Below, one piece after another: positions 33,136-43,778 of a DNA stretch of 64,000 nucleotides (the first letter of the stretch is position 1; every line of letters starts with the position of its first letter). The position numbers and the translations under genes were made by a program. The stretch lies in NCBI GenBank assembly GCA_021234155.1, contig JAJEKV010000023.1:5105945-5169944 (forward strand), in the 5' to 3' direction. Origin of the DNA: Isoetes taiwanensis (Eukaryota; Streptophyta; Lycopodiopsida; Isoetales; Isoetaceae). Below the pieces are notes generated by a model. The model saw only the letters and a list, made by a program, of their open reading frames with translations. It was not told where the DNA came from and made no database searches.

Positions 33136-34491
33136 CTAGTCACCGAAACTCCCTCGGATCCTTCGTGCTAGCTGGAGGTCCTTGGGCATTATGGTAACCC
33201 TCTTTGCATGTATGGCGTAGAGGTTGGCGTCGCTCAAAATGTCGATGAGGTAAGCCTCGGCAGCCTCCTGGAGTGCGAGGATTGCAAAGGCTTGAAACCT
33301 CAGGTCGGTTTTAAAGTCCTGGGCAATTTCCCGAACAAGCCGCTGAAAAGGGAGCCGACGAATCAATGGCTCAGTAGTCTTCTGATACTTACGTATCTCG
33401 CGAAGAGCTACTGTGCCCGGTCGGTACCTATGGGGCTTCCTCGGCTTGACGGTTTGCTTCAACAATGGGATGGATTTCCCGCCAGTTGTCAGATGCTTTG
33501 CCCGCTGAATGATCTGCTCGCGTCGCTGAGCCGATGTTTTCTTGGCAATGGTGGCATCCCTCTGCAATCGGGTCTTATAATCAACACCCCCCTTTACGGG
33601 TTTTGTATTCTTCCTCTTCCTATTACCCCACTCCCTATTCTTCCTATTCTTGCCTCCGCCCTGATCTACATGTTGATCCTGCTGTTGATCAACGTTCTGA
33701 TCCACCGTTTGGTCAATATTTTGATCAACATTTTGATCCTGCTGCTGATCAATGTTCTGATCCCCCTGCTGGTCAACCTGCTGGTCCTCCCGCTGATCCA
33801 TCTGCTGGTCCCCGCCCTGCTGGTTTTGGGCATCCTCCTCTTCTTTACGAAGCCTCTCTCTCTCAGCAGCCCGGGCCTCTTTGTCCAAACGCGCTTGTAT
33901 GCGCCTGGCAATCTCCGTATGGTACCGGGCTGGGCGAGCCCGAATGTCCGCTTGCACAAGATCCATGCGATCCTGGGTGAAGCTAGGTGGAACATTTTCA
34001 AAAACAAAACTATAAAGTTCTTCGTTCCAAAAGAAGGTGGGAAGGTTGTAATGGTCCCTGTACATAAGTACATGGCCTTTACCAAGGTAATAGAAACTGT
34101 TGGCCCGCTCTTCTGGTAGGGCACTAGCTATTTGCTGAAGGTCTTCTACCCTAGCAAGGAGCTGAATCCTTTGGGCCTCCGTCCGGATGAGCTCGGCGGG
34201 ATCTTCCTCGGGACCGGCTTGTGGATAGAACTTAACAAGGGCCCAAGCTTGATCAGGCTGCTCCACAAGGGTGTAGGGTTGGTCTGCAGCATTTAGCTTC
34301 ATGAGGAAGCGGTCGTTAAAGTGGAAGATCGGGTAGGGGATTCTACGGCCCGCAGTGAAATGAGTCACGAGTAGATCTAAGACATCGTCGATCATAGGGT
34401 TTTCCTTCGAAAGATAGTCTAGTAGGACGCTAAACAGCTGGAAGACGTTCATCTTCTTTAGGTCGACCGTCAGCTTGAAGCGCGGCATCAT
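33136..34491 (-). CDS. Histone H3-fold fusion protein (451 aa)
   Basis: Intact frame from tandem ATGs at 34491/34488 to a stop at 33136. Residues 1-180 are an unrecognised domain ([39 protein letters not shown]). Residues 185-222 are a charged probable coiled coil ([20 protein letters not shown]). Residues 225-277 are a DQQ/DQNVDQ repeat, and residues 280-300 a basic, probably nuclear-targeting patch ([20 protein letters not shown]). Residues 352-451 are a near-canonical H3 core: [68 protein letters not shown]. The usual H3 tail is replaced and the conserved Cys before AIHAKR is Tyr. Loop 1 has no insertion, so it derives from ordinary H3 rather than CenH3. Whether it enters nucleosomes is unknown. 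Confidence 0.85.
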   Translation of the reverse strand: MMPRFKLTVDLKKMNVFQLFSVLLDYLSKENPMIDDVLDLLVTHFTAGRRIPYPIFHFNDRFLMKLNAADQPYTLVEQPDQAWALVKFYPQAGPEEDPAELIRTEAQRIQLLARVEDLQQIASALPEERANSFYYLGKGHVLMYRDHYNLPTFFWNEELYSFVFENVPPSFTQDRMDLVQADIRARPARYHTEIARRIQARLDKEARAAERERLRKEEEDAQNQQGGDQQMDQREDQQVDQQGDQNIDQQQDQNVDQNIDQTVDQNVDQQQDQHVDQGGGKNRKNREWGNRKRKNTKPVKGGVDYKTRLQRDATIAKKTSAQRREQIIQRAKHLTTGGKSIPLLKQTVKPRKPHRYRPGTVALREIRKYQKTTEPLIRRLPFQRLVREIAQDFKTDLRFQAFAILALQEAAEAYLIDILSDANLYAIHAKRVTIMPKDLQLARRIRGSFGD

Positions 34492-35151
34492 AGCGCTGGC
34501 GATGGGCGACAAGGAAGAAGAAGTAGGGCGCTCAAACTTAAACAAGTGGCGCTAGGGAGTAGGTGAGGGCGCTAGGGGTTTAGGGTAGTTGCAAGGTGGC
34601 GGTAGAGGTCGGCTATGGCGGAGAAGGAGTTCAGGTCCGGCGGCTATGGCGGAAAAAGGTCGCCCAAAGAAACACACTTTTCAAAAAAAAAGTACACAAA
34701 ATTTGAATTTAACTTTTAACTTTTTATTAAAAATTTTCAGTTTTTTTTTTTTTTTTTCCCGGGCACGTATAAAAATACGCGGGACCGTATGGGGCGCTGC
34801 GAGCGTTATACGCTCCTAACTCCCCGAAAGAAACGCCTCGGACGACAGCAGCGCCCCTTTTGACTTTTCGGCCGGCTGTTGACGTCCCGCCCTCGGGAGA
34901 CGCGCCCCCTAGGGTATTTGAGAGGTATTGGAACCATTTTTGCCCCCATCCGAGCTACCTACAGAAAGTTATGGCCCTTCCAAACTTGGGTCCTCCAGTC
35001 GCCCTAAACTTCTTAAGAACTTACAATCTATTACATAACCTAGCACAAAACCAAACATCAAAAAGCTAAACAATCACACTAGCTTAAACTCCCTCCTAAC
35101 TACCGAACTAACGAGTTAGGGTTTGGTCAGTGCTATGATTTGAGTAACGAA
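34492..35151 (-). promoter_or_regulatory. Leader between primer-binding site and H3-fusion start
   Basis: About 660 bases, no long frame. The minus strand contains GCGTATTTTTATACG (a TATA-like palindromic site near 34770), a run of about 17 A (34741-34757 as T on plus), and CCGCCATAGCCG repeats (34610-34650) also found near 5.8 kb. GC-rich sequence with CCGTATACGGTC-like blocks lies at 34780-34820. It could be promoter and 5' UTR of the fusion gene, or the leader of an LTR element. Confidence 0.45.
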
Positions 35152-35170
35152 ATCCGCGGCTCTGATACTC
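35152..35170 (-). other. Primer-binding site, tRNA-iMet type
   Basis: On the minus strand, just inside the LTR end (…CATCACA), comes AGCAGAGTATCAGAGCCGCGG. TATCAGAGCC is shared with the usual plant TGGTATCAGAGCC site complementary to initiator tRNA-Met; the first two bases are changed. It marks 35175-36757 as a 5' LTR on the minus strand, with internal DNA towards the H3-fusion gene. Confidence 0.65.
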
Positions 35171-35174
35171 TGCT

Positions 35175-36757
35175 TGTGATGATCCACGAACATATCGCCC
35201 CCCGGACGTATATATCTGAGGACTTTCCCCTCCCATGGCGACCAACTTCGCCCATGGCGAGCCGCCCCTCCGTCTAACTCGGGCCATCTATGGCAAGATG
35301 CTCGAGTGAAGGACACAGAGGGATCATTCGGCCCACGCCTTCAATGGGGCTCCTAGGTCGCGGAAGCGTGAATACAAGGTTAGCACACAACATAATCATA
35401 TCATAAAATACCACCAACGAGGGGTGGCACATCCATCCAAGTGACAACAACCAAGAATATGCATTTAATACTAGCAAAACACCCAAATCCCTGGTTCTGC
35501 CCCGGCTCAGACTCCAGTGAGGATCGACTGACGGCTAGGTCTCAAGAGATCAACAGACCGAATCTTGACATGGCGTTGGCTGGCATAGAACATCGGCTAG
35601 GGTTGTCCACTCCATCCGCCCCTCCTGTGCACACTTTGCAGATGAGTTGAATCATGCTATGGCATCACTATAACCTTCCGGAGACGCAGACTCAAGGTGG
35701 TTCATGACGCCCCGGTCCGACGAGGCAGGTCAGGGAAGTGTCCCCTTCCAGGATCACAATGGTTCCATGGGTGAGCTAGAGAATACGTGCCGCATCAGCG
35801 ACCCCCGCATCCATATCCGACTTACTCACCCTAAATCTACTCAAAGTATATGGTGCCCCATATGGGTCACACCTCTGCACCCAGGGAGTGTCAGACCCAT
35901 ACCCGGCCCTCTACGTGACCGGCTATCAGGCCTAGCCCACTGTAGGAGTCCCAGGAGCCTTGTATGTTCGTGCAAGACCCCACCCCCACTTCACCACTGT
36001 GTCCCTTCTCTGGTGCTAAGCAATTCCATAGCATCCATGACTCGGTGGTCTGTTGTACACAGGCCGTAATAATTGGGAATTAAAGGAGCTACTAGGAGCA
36101 TACTAAAGCATATGGCACAGAGGTCTCTACCCCCCTCTAATCCCTGCTTTATGGAAGTTTAACAGAGCTACTTTCACATACACATCCATCCATCCATCAT
36201 AACATAATCCATAATTGAAATGTAATTTTAGATACCAAAGAAGGGTTAATCCTAAGTAAAACAACCAGAGAAGACTCAAAGGACCTAACTGAACGCTAGC
36301 CTTAAAGATATCAACTAGATTATCGACTGACCCGAGTTCCAGCTTGATCCATTGTCATGAGGCGCCTCCATCTCTCAGTAATCTGGTGTTCAGCAACAAC
36401 TGGAGTGGTCAGCAACAGTTCCAGGTGCTTGGGCGCTCAGCTGTTCCTTCTCTTGGCTCGATTTTGGGGTGAAAAGGGGGTAGCGATCCACCTTGATGGC
36501 CCAAGTTAGCATTCCCATGCTAGCCAACCGAGTTTGGCCAAGTGGCGCCTTCCTAATCCATTAATTAACTTAATTAACCCACTTAGATATTAATTCCTTA
36601 ATTATAGGTTATTATCCTTAATAATTAAATTAGCATAGCTAATTTAATCCTTTTTAGGTCAACCCCCTAGGTTACAATACCCCATGGTGGCGTACATTTA
36701 CTGGGTGATGTGTCAGTATGTTTATACGTATACCGTATAAATACTTAGAACGTCACA
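35175..36757 (-). mobile_element. 5' LTR of a Ty3/gypsy-like element (about 1.58 kb), minus strand
   Basis: On the minus strand it begins TGTGACGTTCTAAG at 36757 and ends GATCATCACA at 35175. It shares block order with the LTRs at 1.89 and 26.6 kb: GGGGGGTAGAGACC near 36125, GGATGGAGTGGACAACCC near 35600 and a CCACCCCTCGTTGG block near 35420. No matching 3' LTR on this strand was found to the left within the window. Confidence 0.85.
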
Positions 36758-37453
36758 CCACAACACTATAAACATAGCAAATCCATAGAGCCCTCCCGCT
36801 ATCTGCCATTCTCAGAACCCTAAAACCCCTAAAATGGTCGACCCCTAAAGTGGAAGAGCTCGAGCCTTGCATGCCTAGCATTTTTTTTCATCTTTCTTTA
36901 ACAAAAAATTAGATACAAGGGTAAACGACCACCGTCGGATTGTTGAAGCCAACCCAAATCAACGAACTAAAAAGGGCGCACTCTAAAAATACTATTTAGT
37001 ATGCCTCCACGAATACAAAGCCGAAATCATAGGAAAAGCATGTGAAAAACCGTATAAAACCACAAAAAAAAACCCCTGTTATAATGCTAGATATTAATTC
37101 TCGTTCTCAGTTGAGCATTCTCTATTTTGAGCCCCTCCAGAGCTCGACATAACTCCTCATTGAATAAGCCTATGCTTATAGCCATCCCCGAACACATCTC
37201 ACCAAGAACGGTCATATTATAGCAGTAAATATCAAGACCTTCATGAAACTATAAGATTGGTATAGGCCCTGGCAAGAAATGTCCTTCTGGCACAGGAGGA
37301 ACTTCAGTTGAATACGCACCAGGCGTGTGTTCAAACTGCTCAACCTCAGCGTCATTAGAGTTAATGCTAGGCGTGGGAGGTGGGGGTGCCTCCTCCACCC
37401 CCTCGATCATGAGTCCTGGCATTACTGAGCAGAAGAGATAATTAATGATCTAC

Positions 37454-37484
<31 letters not shown>

Positions 37485-38322
37485 CAACAGAAGCAGATCT
37501 GAACTGGAAGGAAACTAGAGATTAAGAGATTAATAGTAGTAACTATACATTAGTGAATTCGCGCCAGGTGCAAATTCACTAATCTATGAGTTAGAAAAAA
37601 AAAATTAGTGAATTTGCGCGTTCCCTTAATTTATAATTAAACTCTTTGAATGCACTTTATGCCCATTTGCTAATTCGCGATTGGCGTGTAGGAGATTAAT
37701 ATTAAGAAGACTTGCCATTGTACCCAGTTGGGCTAATTTAAAGTTTAAACTCTTTGAATGCATTAATAGAATTAGCAGACGTCTTTGTTGTAAGAGATTA
37801 ATATTAAGATAAGAAGCTAGTTACTGTATGCAATTCGCGTGTATTGGACTACTTTGCAATTTAAACATTTTGCACACAAACTTAATTCGCGCCTGGCGTG
37901 ATTTCAAAATTAAGGTTGAGCTCTCTCAAAACTAAGATTGAAAGAGCGAGAATCAAAAATAGTTTCTAAAGAAATTAAGGTACAACATTAAAGTGAGAGT
38001 AGAAACAAATTACGGAAATTAAGTCTTTATATTATCAAAAAAATATATTACAGTTAAAGCAAGTTGAAGAAATTAAAGTACAACATTTAAATGACACTAG
38101 AAACAAATTAAAGAAATTAAGTCTTCATATTATCAGAAAAATATTTTACATAAGGAAGGCCTTTTATTAGAGTTGCCCAGCTCTTTGTTTTAAAATAACA
38201 AAAAGTTCAAGGCAGTTTAAGGAGATGCCTAGCTCCATTCAAAATCTTAAGGTGAGGCCTTTTTTGGAGATGCCCAGCTCGCTTTTCTGAACAAAGAACT
38301 AAATAACAAGCAAGAAAAAAAA
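36758..38322. other. Intergenic, no supported gene
   Basis: AT-rich. Contains a 30-base A run at about 37453-37482. Several copies of a short motif combining TTAGTGAATT(C/T)GCGC or its reverse complement (AATTCACTAATC) lie at 37550-37620, with related AATTCGCG forms at 37670, 37830 and 37890. Two similar phrases (ACAAATTA..GAAATTAAGTCTT.ATATTATCA) occur near 38005 and 38105. Probably old transposon debris. Confidence 0.5.
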
Positions 38323-38763
38323 ATTGCCCTCGTCCTCCTCTTCTTCCTCTTCGCTTTCTTCAGCCATCTCTTCAAGGATGGCTTCTGCAACATCTTCATC
38401 ATCTGAGGAGGAGTCGGCATTCATGATAATCTGCTTCTTCTCTTCCTCTAATTCTCGCGCCACTCCTCATCCGCTTCCTCCATTTCTTCTGCTTTTTCGA
38501 CCTCCTTCTCCAGCTCTTTATCAGAATCTGCTGGTGTATGGGGGGACTCCGGACTGCCTATTACTCAGATTTAAATTTCCTGGGCGAAGCTTGCCCTCCA
38601 GAAACAGCCCCTCGCATTCATCCGGACTGTGGTGCAGAAGGCAGCCACAGCGGCATCTACGGGAGGGGGGAAGGAATTTCTTGATCAATTTCTTAAACTC
38701 CTTCTTTGCCTCTCTCAGGCGAGTCCGGCGGGATGGAGCAGGCCGGGCGGCATGGCTCACCAT
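38323..38763 (-). pseudogene. Unrecognised basic/Cys and acidic ORF, minus strand
   Basis: ATG at 38763 opens MVSHAARPAPSRRTRLREAK, KKEFKKLIKKFLPPSRRCRC and GCLLHHSPDECEG, stop at 38521. A shifted frame then reads PADSDKELEKEVEKAEEMEE and later IIMNADSSSDDEDVAEAILE followed by a run of Glu. A splice acceptor (GAGTAATAG) may separate the two parts. The closely spaced Cys/His residues could bind metal, but no family is recognised. It lies on the opposite strand about 1.2 kb upstream of the DUF7869-like gene at 40.0-42.7 kb. Confidence 0.35.
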
Positions 38764-38880
38764 GGTAAGGAAGGAAGGAAGGAAGGAAGGAAGGAAGGAA
38801 GGAAGGAATGAATGAAGGATGGATGGGCGCTGGAAGGATGGGCGCTTGAAGGAAGAAAGGATGGGCGCTTGAAGGAATGA
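38764..38880. repeat. GGAA microsatellite and degenerate GGAT/GAAT repeats
   Basis: Uninterrupted (GGAA)n at about 38766-38807, followed by GAATGAATGAAGGATGGATG and three GGGCGCT(T/G)GAAGGA units. Confidence 0.95.
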
Positions 38881-39032
38881 AGGGTTTCATGCAAGATATA
38901 GTAGTTGCATGCAAGATTTCGTATAGCTTAGTAGGCGCGGTTGTAATTATGATTCCATCACATCATATGCGAATTATACCCTATACGAATTAGCTATCAT
39001 TAATTCTATTGAATTAATTAGACCCTAGGTTA

Positions 39033-39502
39033 TGTAACGTTCCTAACCGACATGTCCTTAACCAACTGGGCAAAACCGTCTAGACGTTTATGAGTAGTCG
39101 CTTCTACCCATTTATGCCGGTGTCTCAGAAACGCCCCACAGGCACATTCAAGGTTCGAATACTCGAGTGGTCTACCATGGGCCCGTTACAGTCTCTCCCA
39201 CTAGAACTATGCTCGTCATCGAGCATCCAAGGCTATACCATGTCTATGTCATACCATATCACAATGATTACCAAGTCTTTACAAATTATCCATGCATATA
39301 GGCACCCATAAAGACTCGAACTCAAGACCTGCTCTGATACCAAATGTAACGTTCCTAACCGACATGCCCTTAACCAACTGGGCAAAACCGTCTAGACGTT
39401 TATGAGTAGTCGCTTCTACCCATTTATGTCGGTGTCTCGGGAACGCCCCACAGGCACATTCAAGGTTCGAATACTCGAGTGGTCTACCATAGGCCCGTTA
39501 CA
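39033..39502 (-). mobile_element. Complete TRIM (miniature LTR retrotransposon), 470 bp
   Basis: Two direct repeats of 158 bp (39033-39190 and 39345-39502), each starting TGTAACGTTCC and ending GGCCCGTTACA, flank a 154-bp interior. On the minus strand the interior begins TTTGGTATCAGAGCAGG, a clear tRNA-iMet primer-binding site, and ends TAGTGGGAGAGAC, a polypurine tract. The flanking pentamer GGTTA is present on both sides (39028-39032 and 39503-39507). The LTRs differ at about six positions. It has no coding capacity, so movement would need enzymes from another element. Confidence 0.93.
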
Positions 39503-39970
39503 GGTTATCATTAATTCTATTGAATTAATTACATCCTAGGTTATCATTAATTCTCTAGAATTACCCACATGTCAGCTATACTTACAACCTATTTTTGCCT
39601 ATACTTAATACTCTAGAATTACAACCTATACTTAACTCTTTAGTACTACTTACATACACCCTATGTTATTATTAATTTTTTATAATTACTTACACCTCAG
39701 CTATACTTACAACCCATTTTTGCCAACACTTACAACATATATCCCCATTTAATGGTTTTTTTTTTGTATTTTTTGAAGTTCCCTTTAATCTATTCTCATA
39801 ATTACTTTGTCCTTTTTTCGAGCTAATAGTAAGAACATTTAACTTTATATAGGTGAAGCGCGTGGATCCTAAAAAGGGTAAAAATGTAATGCCTTTCACC
39901 CCCAACATGTATCAACATTGTTACCACATGTTTTTATCACATTGTTACCCCATTGTTAACATTGTTCTTG
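39503..39970. other. AT-rich short-repeat region
   Basis: Repeats of GGTTATCATTAATTCT and of CTATACTTACAACC(T/C)ATTTTTGCC lie on both sides of and after the TRIM. A possible small exon (39854-39905: KRVDPKKGKNVMPFTPNM) follows an ATATAG acceptor. Otherwise no gene. Confidence 0.4.
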
Positions 39971-39973
39971 TAG

Positions 39974-42740
39974 GTCAATGGTGTGGACCACCCAAAGGGT
40001 GTTGAGGCTGAGACTACTAAGCAAATTATCCTCTACAGTAGGTTGAATTGGAAGAATAAGAAGGTGAAAGTGAAGCACCAATGCAATAAGGAGCTAGTAG
40101 GTGAAGGAACTATCATACTAGCTGATCCTATCCAAGATGTCAATGATGAAAGATTAGGAGAGGATAAAGTGGGTGTGGCCATAACAAGTTTAGAAGAAAA
40201 ATGGAAAGAAAAAGGGTCAAATCACCAGGATTGCACTGCTTGTATTAAACAATTGGAGGTTCCATGCATCATGCCATGGTCTATAGCCTGCATTGAGTTT
40301 ATAGGAGATTTCCTTTTACCAGAGCTAGAGGTTGTGTAGATGACACTGATTTTCTTAATGCACCTCCAATAGCTGCCAGGACCACATTTTCAGAAAAGTG
40401 GGCACACTCAATAGTGAAACAGTATCCTAGCAAGAGGTCCAAGTCAAGTAGTGATTGTTCACGTGAAGCTATGGCTAAGGTAAGGGGAATGGAATGTTGT
40501 TGGGCTAATTGTGTTCAGAAGTTTGAAATTGATGAATTGGTGGAAGCAAGAGCCACCTTCCAAGAGTATACTTATGATGAGAGGAGGACTTACATGTACT
40601 CCATTCATGAGCTTGCACTTCAAAATTAAAAATATCGAAAGAAAAAAAGATAGCCACTGCTAGGGGCATGGATATGTAAAGTTGCATGGATAAATATTCA
40701 TGGCATTCCAATTTCATCTTGGCAAAATTGGCAAGCAAGTCATGCAAAGGGGAGCAAAATTGCATTACATGGAAATAATGGCATGTTGAGGCCAACTTCT
40801 AGGATCCTGGCTGCTAGGGAGGTTTTTGATAAATATGTTGAATTCAATGCTGAGAATATGCCGCATAAAAGTAGGAAAGATCAATAAGGAAAAATAGTTG
40901 TCGAGAAGAGATTGCCATGCTATTGTACCCAGAAGAGCATATTGGAGGAAGTGAATGCTTTGCTTCGAGAACTAATGGTACCTGCAATATCTCAATCCAG
41001 CTTCAGTAGACTATGGAGCAAGCACTTCAAGCATGTCATTATAGACCCTTCGAACAACTTTGCAAAGTGCAACTTGTGTACTAAGTTGAAAGAGATTATG
41101 GATAAGACCAAGCAACCAAGCCAAAGGGCTAAGATAAGGGAGCAAATGAAAGATCACATGACAGACCAACTATCATGTAGATCCACTTATTGGATGTGGA
41201 GAACATTATCATGTTTGAAACCCAATAACTATGTTTGTATTATACATGACAAGATAGATCAAGCGAAGACTTGTTTGCCACAGTATAGTTATATACCCAA
41301 GCAAATCAATAGAGCTTATCCTATGCAAGTCTCTCTGATAGGTGCAATAGTGCATAGCTCGGTGCCAATTTATTATGACCATTTTAGTTTGCAATTGGAG
41401 TGATGATCCTGCTTTTCATATTGGAAGTGTGATGAGGTGCTTGAGCTGGAGGTGGTAGCCAACCACTCTTCAGTGCGTTGTTGGATAGAAAACCTAATAA
41501 TTTAGAGAAGTTTACTAAGGCAAGGTTTAGGAAGTCAGGTGCTTCTGAACATGTTGGAGCCTCAAGTTCGCATCCCCAACCTCGAGATCTACCACCAAAG
41601 TTCCTCCCCCAACTTGACAATTGTGCTGGACAGAATAAAAACAGGTATATGTTCTCATTCCTATCTTATTTAACAGCTGTGGGTGTCTTTGAAAGAGTGA
41701 ATTTAGGGTTCTTAATGCCTGGACATACTCATGAGGATGTGGATGCATTTTTTGGGAAGTATAGTGCGCAGTTAAAATCTCAAATTGTGACCAATCTTTC
41801 TAGACTAATGGAAGTCCTTAGTGAATGCATTTCAACTTCTCTTATAGGGTTGATCATACAAGAGGTGCCTGATTGGAGGAATTTTATCGAAGGTTATGCT
41901 CTTGATATGGAAGGTCAATCTAGACCTCTTCAGTACACTTTCTGGGTCATGGGAAATAAGCCAATAATGTAATGGAAGATGAGGCCTTCAGATGATAAAT
42001 GGAGGCCAGATGAGGGAGTACCTATATGGCAAGAAGATGAAAATGGTAAACCTAAGATTCCAAGGGGTCAACCAATAGCTCTTAAGCTTTTTGTAGAGGT
42101 GGATTCATTGCAAAGCACATTGGACGGCATTTCTGAATACATCAAGTATTGGAAAAATAACCCCGATGATATCAACCTTGCATTGATAGATTATTGGATA
42201 CAGGTACATGGATTATTGGGACAAGTAGACACATCCTCTGATGAACTGAAAGATGGATGGCTACCTAAGTCTAGGTGGAGAGACTTGATAACATCTGAGG
42301 AAATTGATGATGTGGTTAGTAGTATTCGCAAGTCGATGACTCCTCCAGCTGCTGAAAAACATTATGTTAGTCCTAGGAAAGGAAGGCCTAAATATTTCAG
42401 GCTGGAGTATTATGATCCAAAAAAAAATTTGCTTTGCCATCAATTTGCACTTATAGTACCAGAGTGCAAAGAGATATACCCTGTGTGGATGGGGTACACC
42501 ATCTCAGATGTTTGCAAAGAAGTGGGTGACCGCAATGTGAACAAAGTTCGTGTGGAGTGGTGGTGTCCAGTGCACCAATTAAATGCAATGGCAGAGGAAG
42601 AAAGATATAGAGACTGTTGGACAAAGAAATGGAAGAAAAACCCTATTGAAGGGGATGATTGGGTTGAGTTAGATACTATTTTGTTTTCATGGACCCAAAT
42701 GTCATTCCAAACAAGACTGTTAGCGTTACAATACCTGTAG
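39974..42740 (+). pseudogene. DUF7869-type transposase-like gene, member 1
   Basis: Open pieces on one strand in order: 39983-40339 (VDHPKGVEAETT; GEGTIILADPIQDVNDERLG, loosely like the DUF8039 beta domain of plant transposon proteins); 40400-40900 with ECCWANCVQKF; 40912-41403 with FAKCNLCTKLKEIMD; 41478-41972; and 41979-42740. The diagnostic block at 41605-41770 reads FLPQLDNCAGQNKNRYMF then LGFLMPGHTHEDVDAFFGKY. In this family the LDN..GQNKN and GHTH.D.D.F motifs resemble an RNase-H-fold catalytic core. In-frame stops near 40627, 40653 and 40887 and frame changes near 41400-41480 and 41972 show it is decayed. The C-terminal 250 residues have no recognised domain. A paralogue lies at 50.7-53.5 kb. 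Confidence 0.75.
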
Positions 42741-43778
42741 AAGTGAGGAAGAAAGCTATGATATCTCTAGGCGTCACTTCTGAGAAGTAATTGGCATTAT
42801 GTCACTCGACATATATATGTAAAATATTTTCAATTTTTAATGCAATCATGTTGTGCTGTTATAAAAAAAAAGTCACATTCTTGATGCAAATTTACTAACT
42901 CGGGAAAAAGTTGCAGTGCCAAAATGGTCCAAAATCCTGACATAAATCTAATTTAAATGAATGATGGTTATAACATCTAATCTATCTACCTGAACATACA
43001 TGGTTAGGTTCCCTTGTTAGGGCTTGTGATCTCAGAATCTATAAGACCTCTAAGGCTGAACTAACGTGCTAAACCAGCTCATTGCCGGCCTAAAAGTCGG
43101 CGTTGCACAACAGAATAGCCATTTACCTAATCCTTGGCTTGCTCCATCTCCTCGAAATGCGTCCATGCCTTCATTCGGGCTAAAGGCAGCTACTTCTGGA
43201 AGATCTGTTGTGCAAATGCGGCTTAGCGGCGCCTGGCAATGCAGAATAGCAGTTTAGCTTGGCCGGAATGGCCCAAGGAAGCCAAAATATGAAACTAGAA
43301 AAGGTCTAGGGTTTCCCCTTTTATTCCTTTTACATGAACTTTTAGGTTTAGGTTAGAAGGGGCCAATGGGGCTTTGCCATTTGGCAAAGGGGTTTAATTG
43401 CGTATGTTTAATATACATGCACATATGAGGTTGCCCCCTAGAACACTGTTGCAAATTAAACGGGAGTGTTGCAGCACTCCCGTTTCGTAGATTCCCTTTT
43501 AAAAAACACCATGTTTCTAAAGTAAGCCTTTTTTGATAGTTATTGAGAATTTGTAGAGGTTCGCGTTTTTTTTTCATATCATTTTGGGCCATCATACTTA
43601 TGAAACACAAATCATAAAAATAGCGAAATTTAGGCATAGACTTGAAGAGACTGAAAGCATGACAAAAAAAAAGCACCAGAATAGAAAGGAAAAAAAAGTA
43701 ATATGTTTTTAATAAATTTTTGTACATCAATATTGAAGATACATTGTAATAAATAATGATAATTTTAACATGCAGTAG
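42741..43778. other. Intergenic between DUF7869 member 1 and the methyltransferase gene
   Basis: No gene supported. Near 43458-43485 an 11-bp perfect inverted repeat (AAACGGGAGTG, loop TTGCAG, CACTCCCGTTT) is visible. The last part is probably the 3' UTR of the minus-strand methyltransferase gene. Confidence 0.5.

Noticed and set aside
33136-34491. Centromeric histone (CenH3) identity for the H3 fusion
   Set aside because: The core is nearly canonical H3, including [10 protein letters not shown] and QDFKTDLRF, with no loop-1 insertion as expected in CenH3.
43458-43485. Transcription terminator hairpin
   Set aside because: The 11-bp inverted repeat looks like a bacterial terminator, but the context is eukaryotic and it lies outside the gene; probably debris of a small element.
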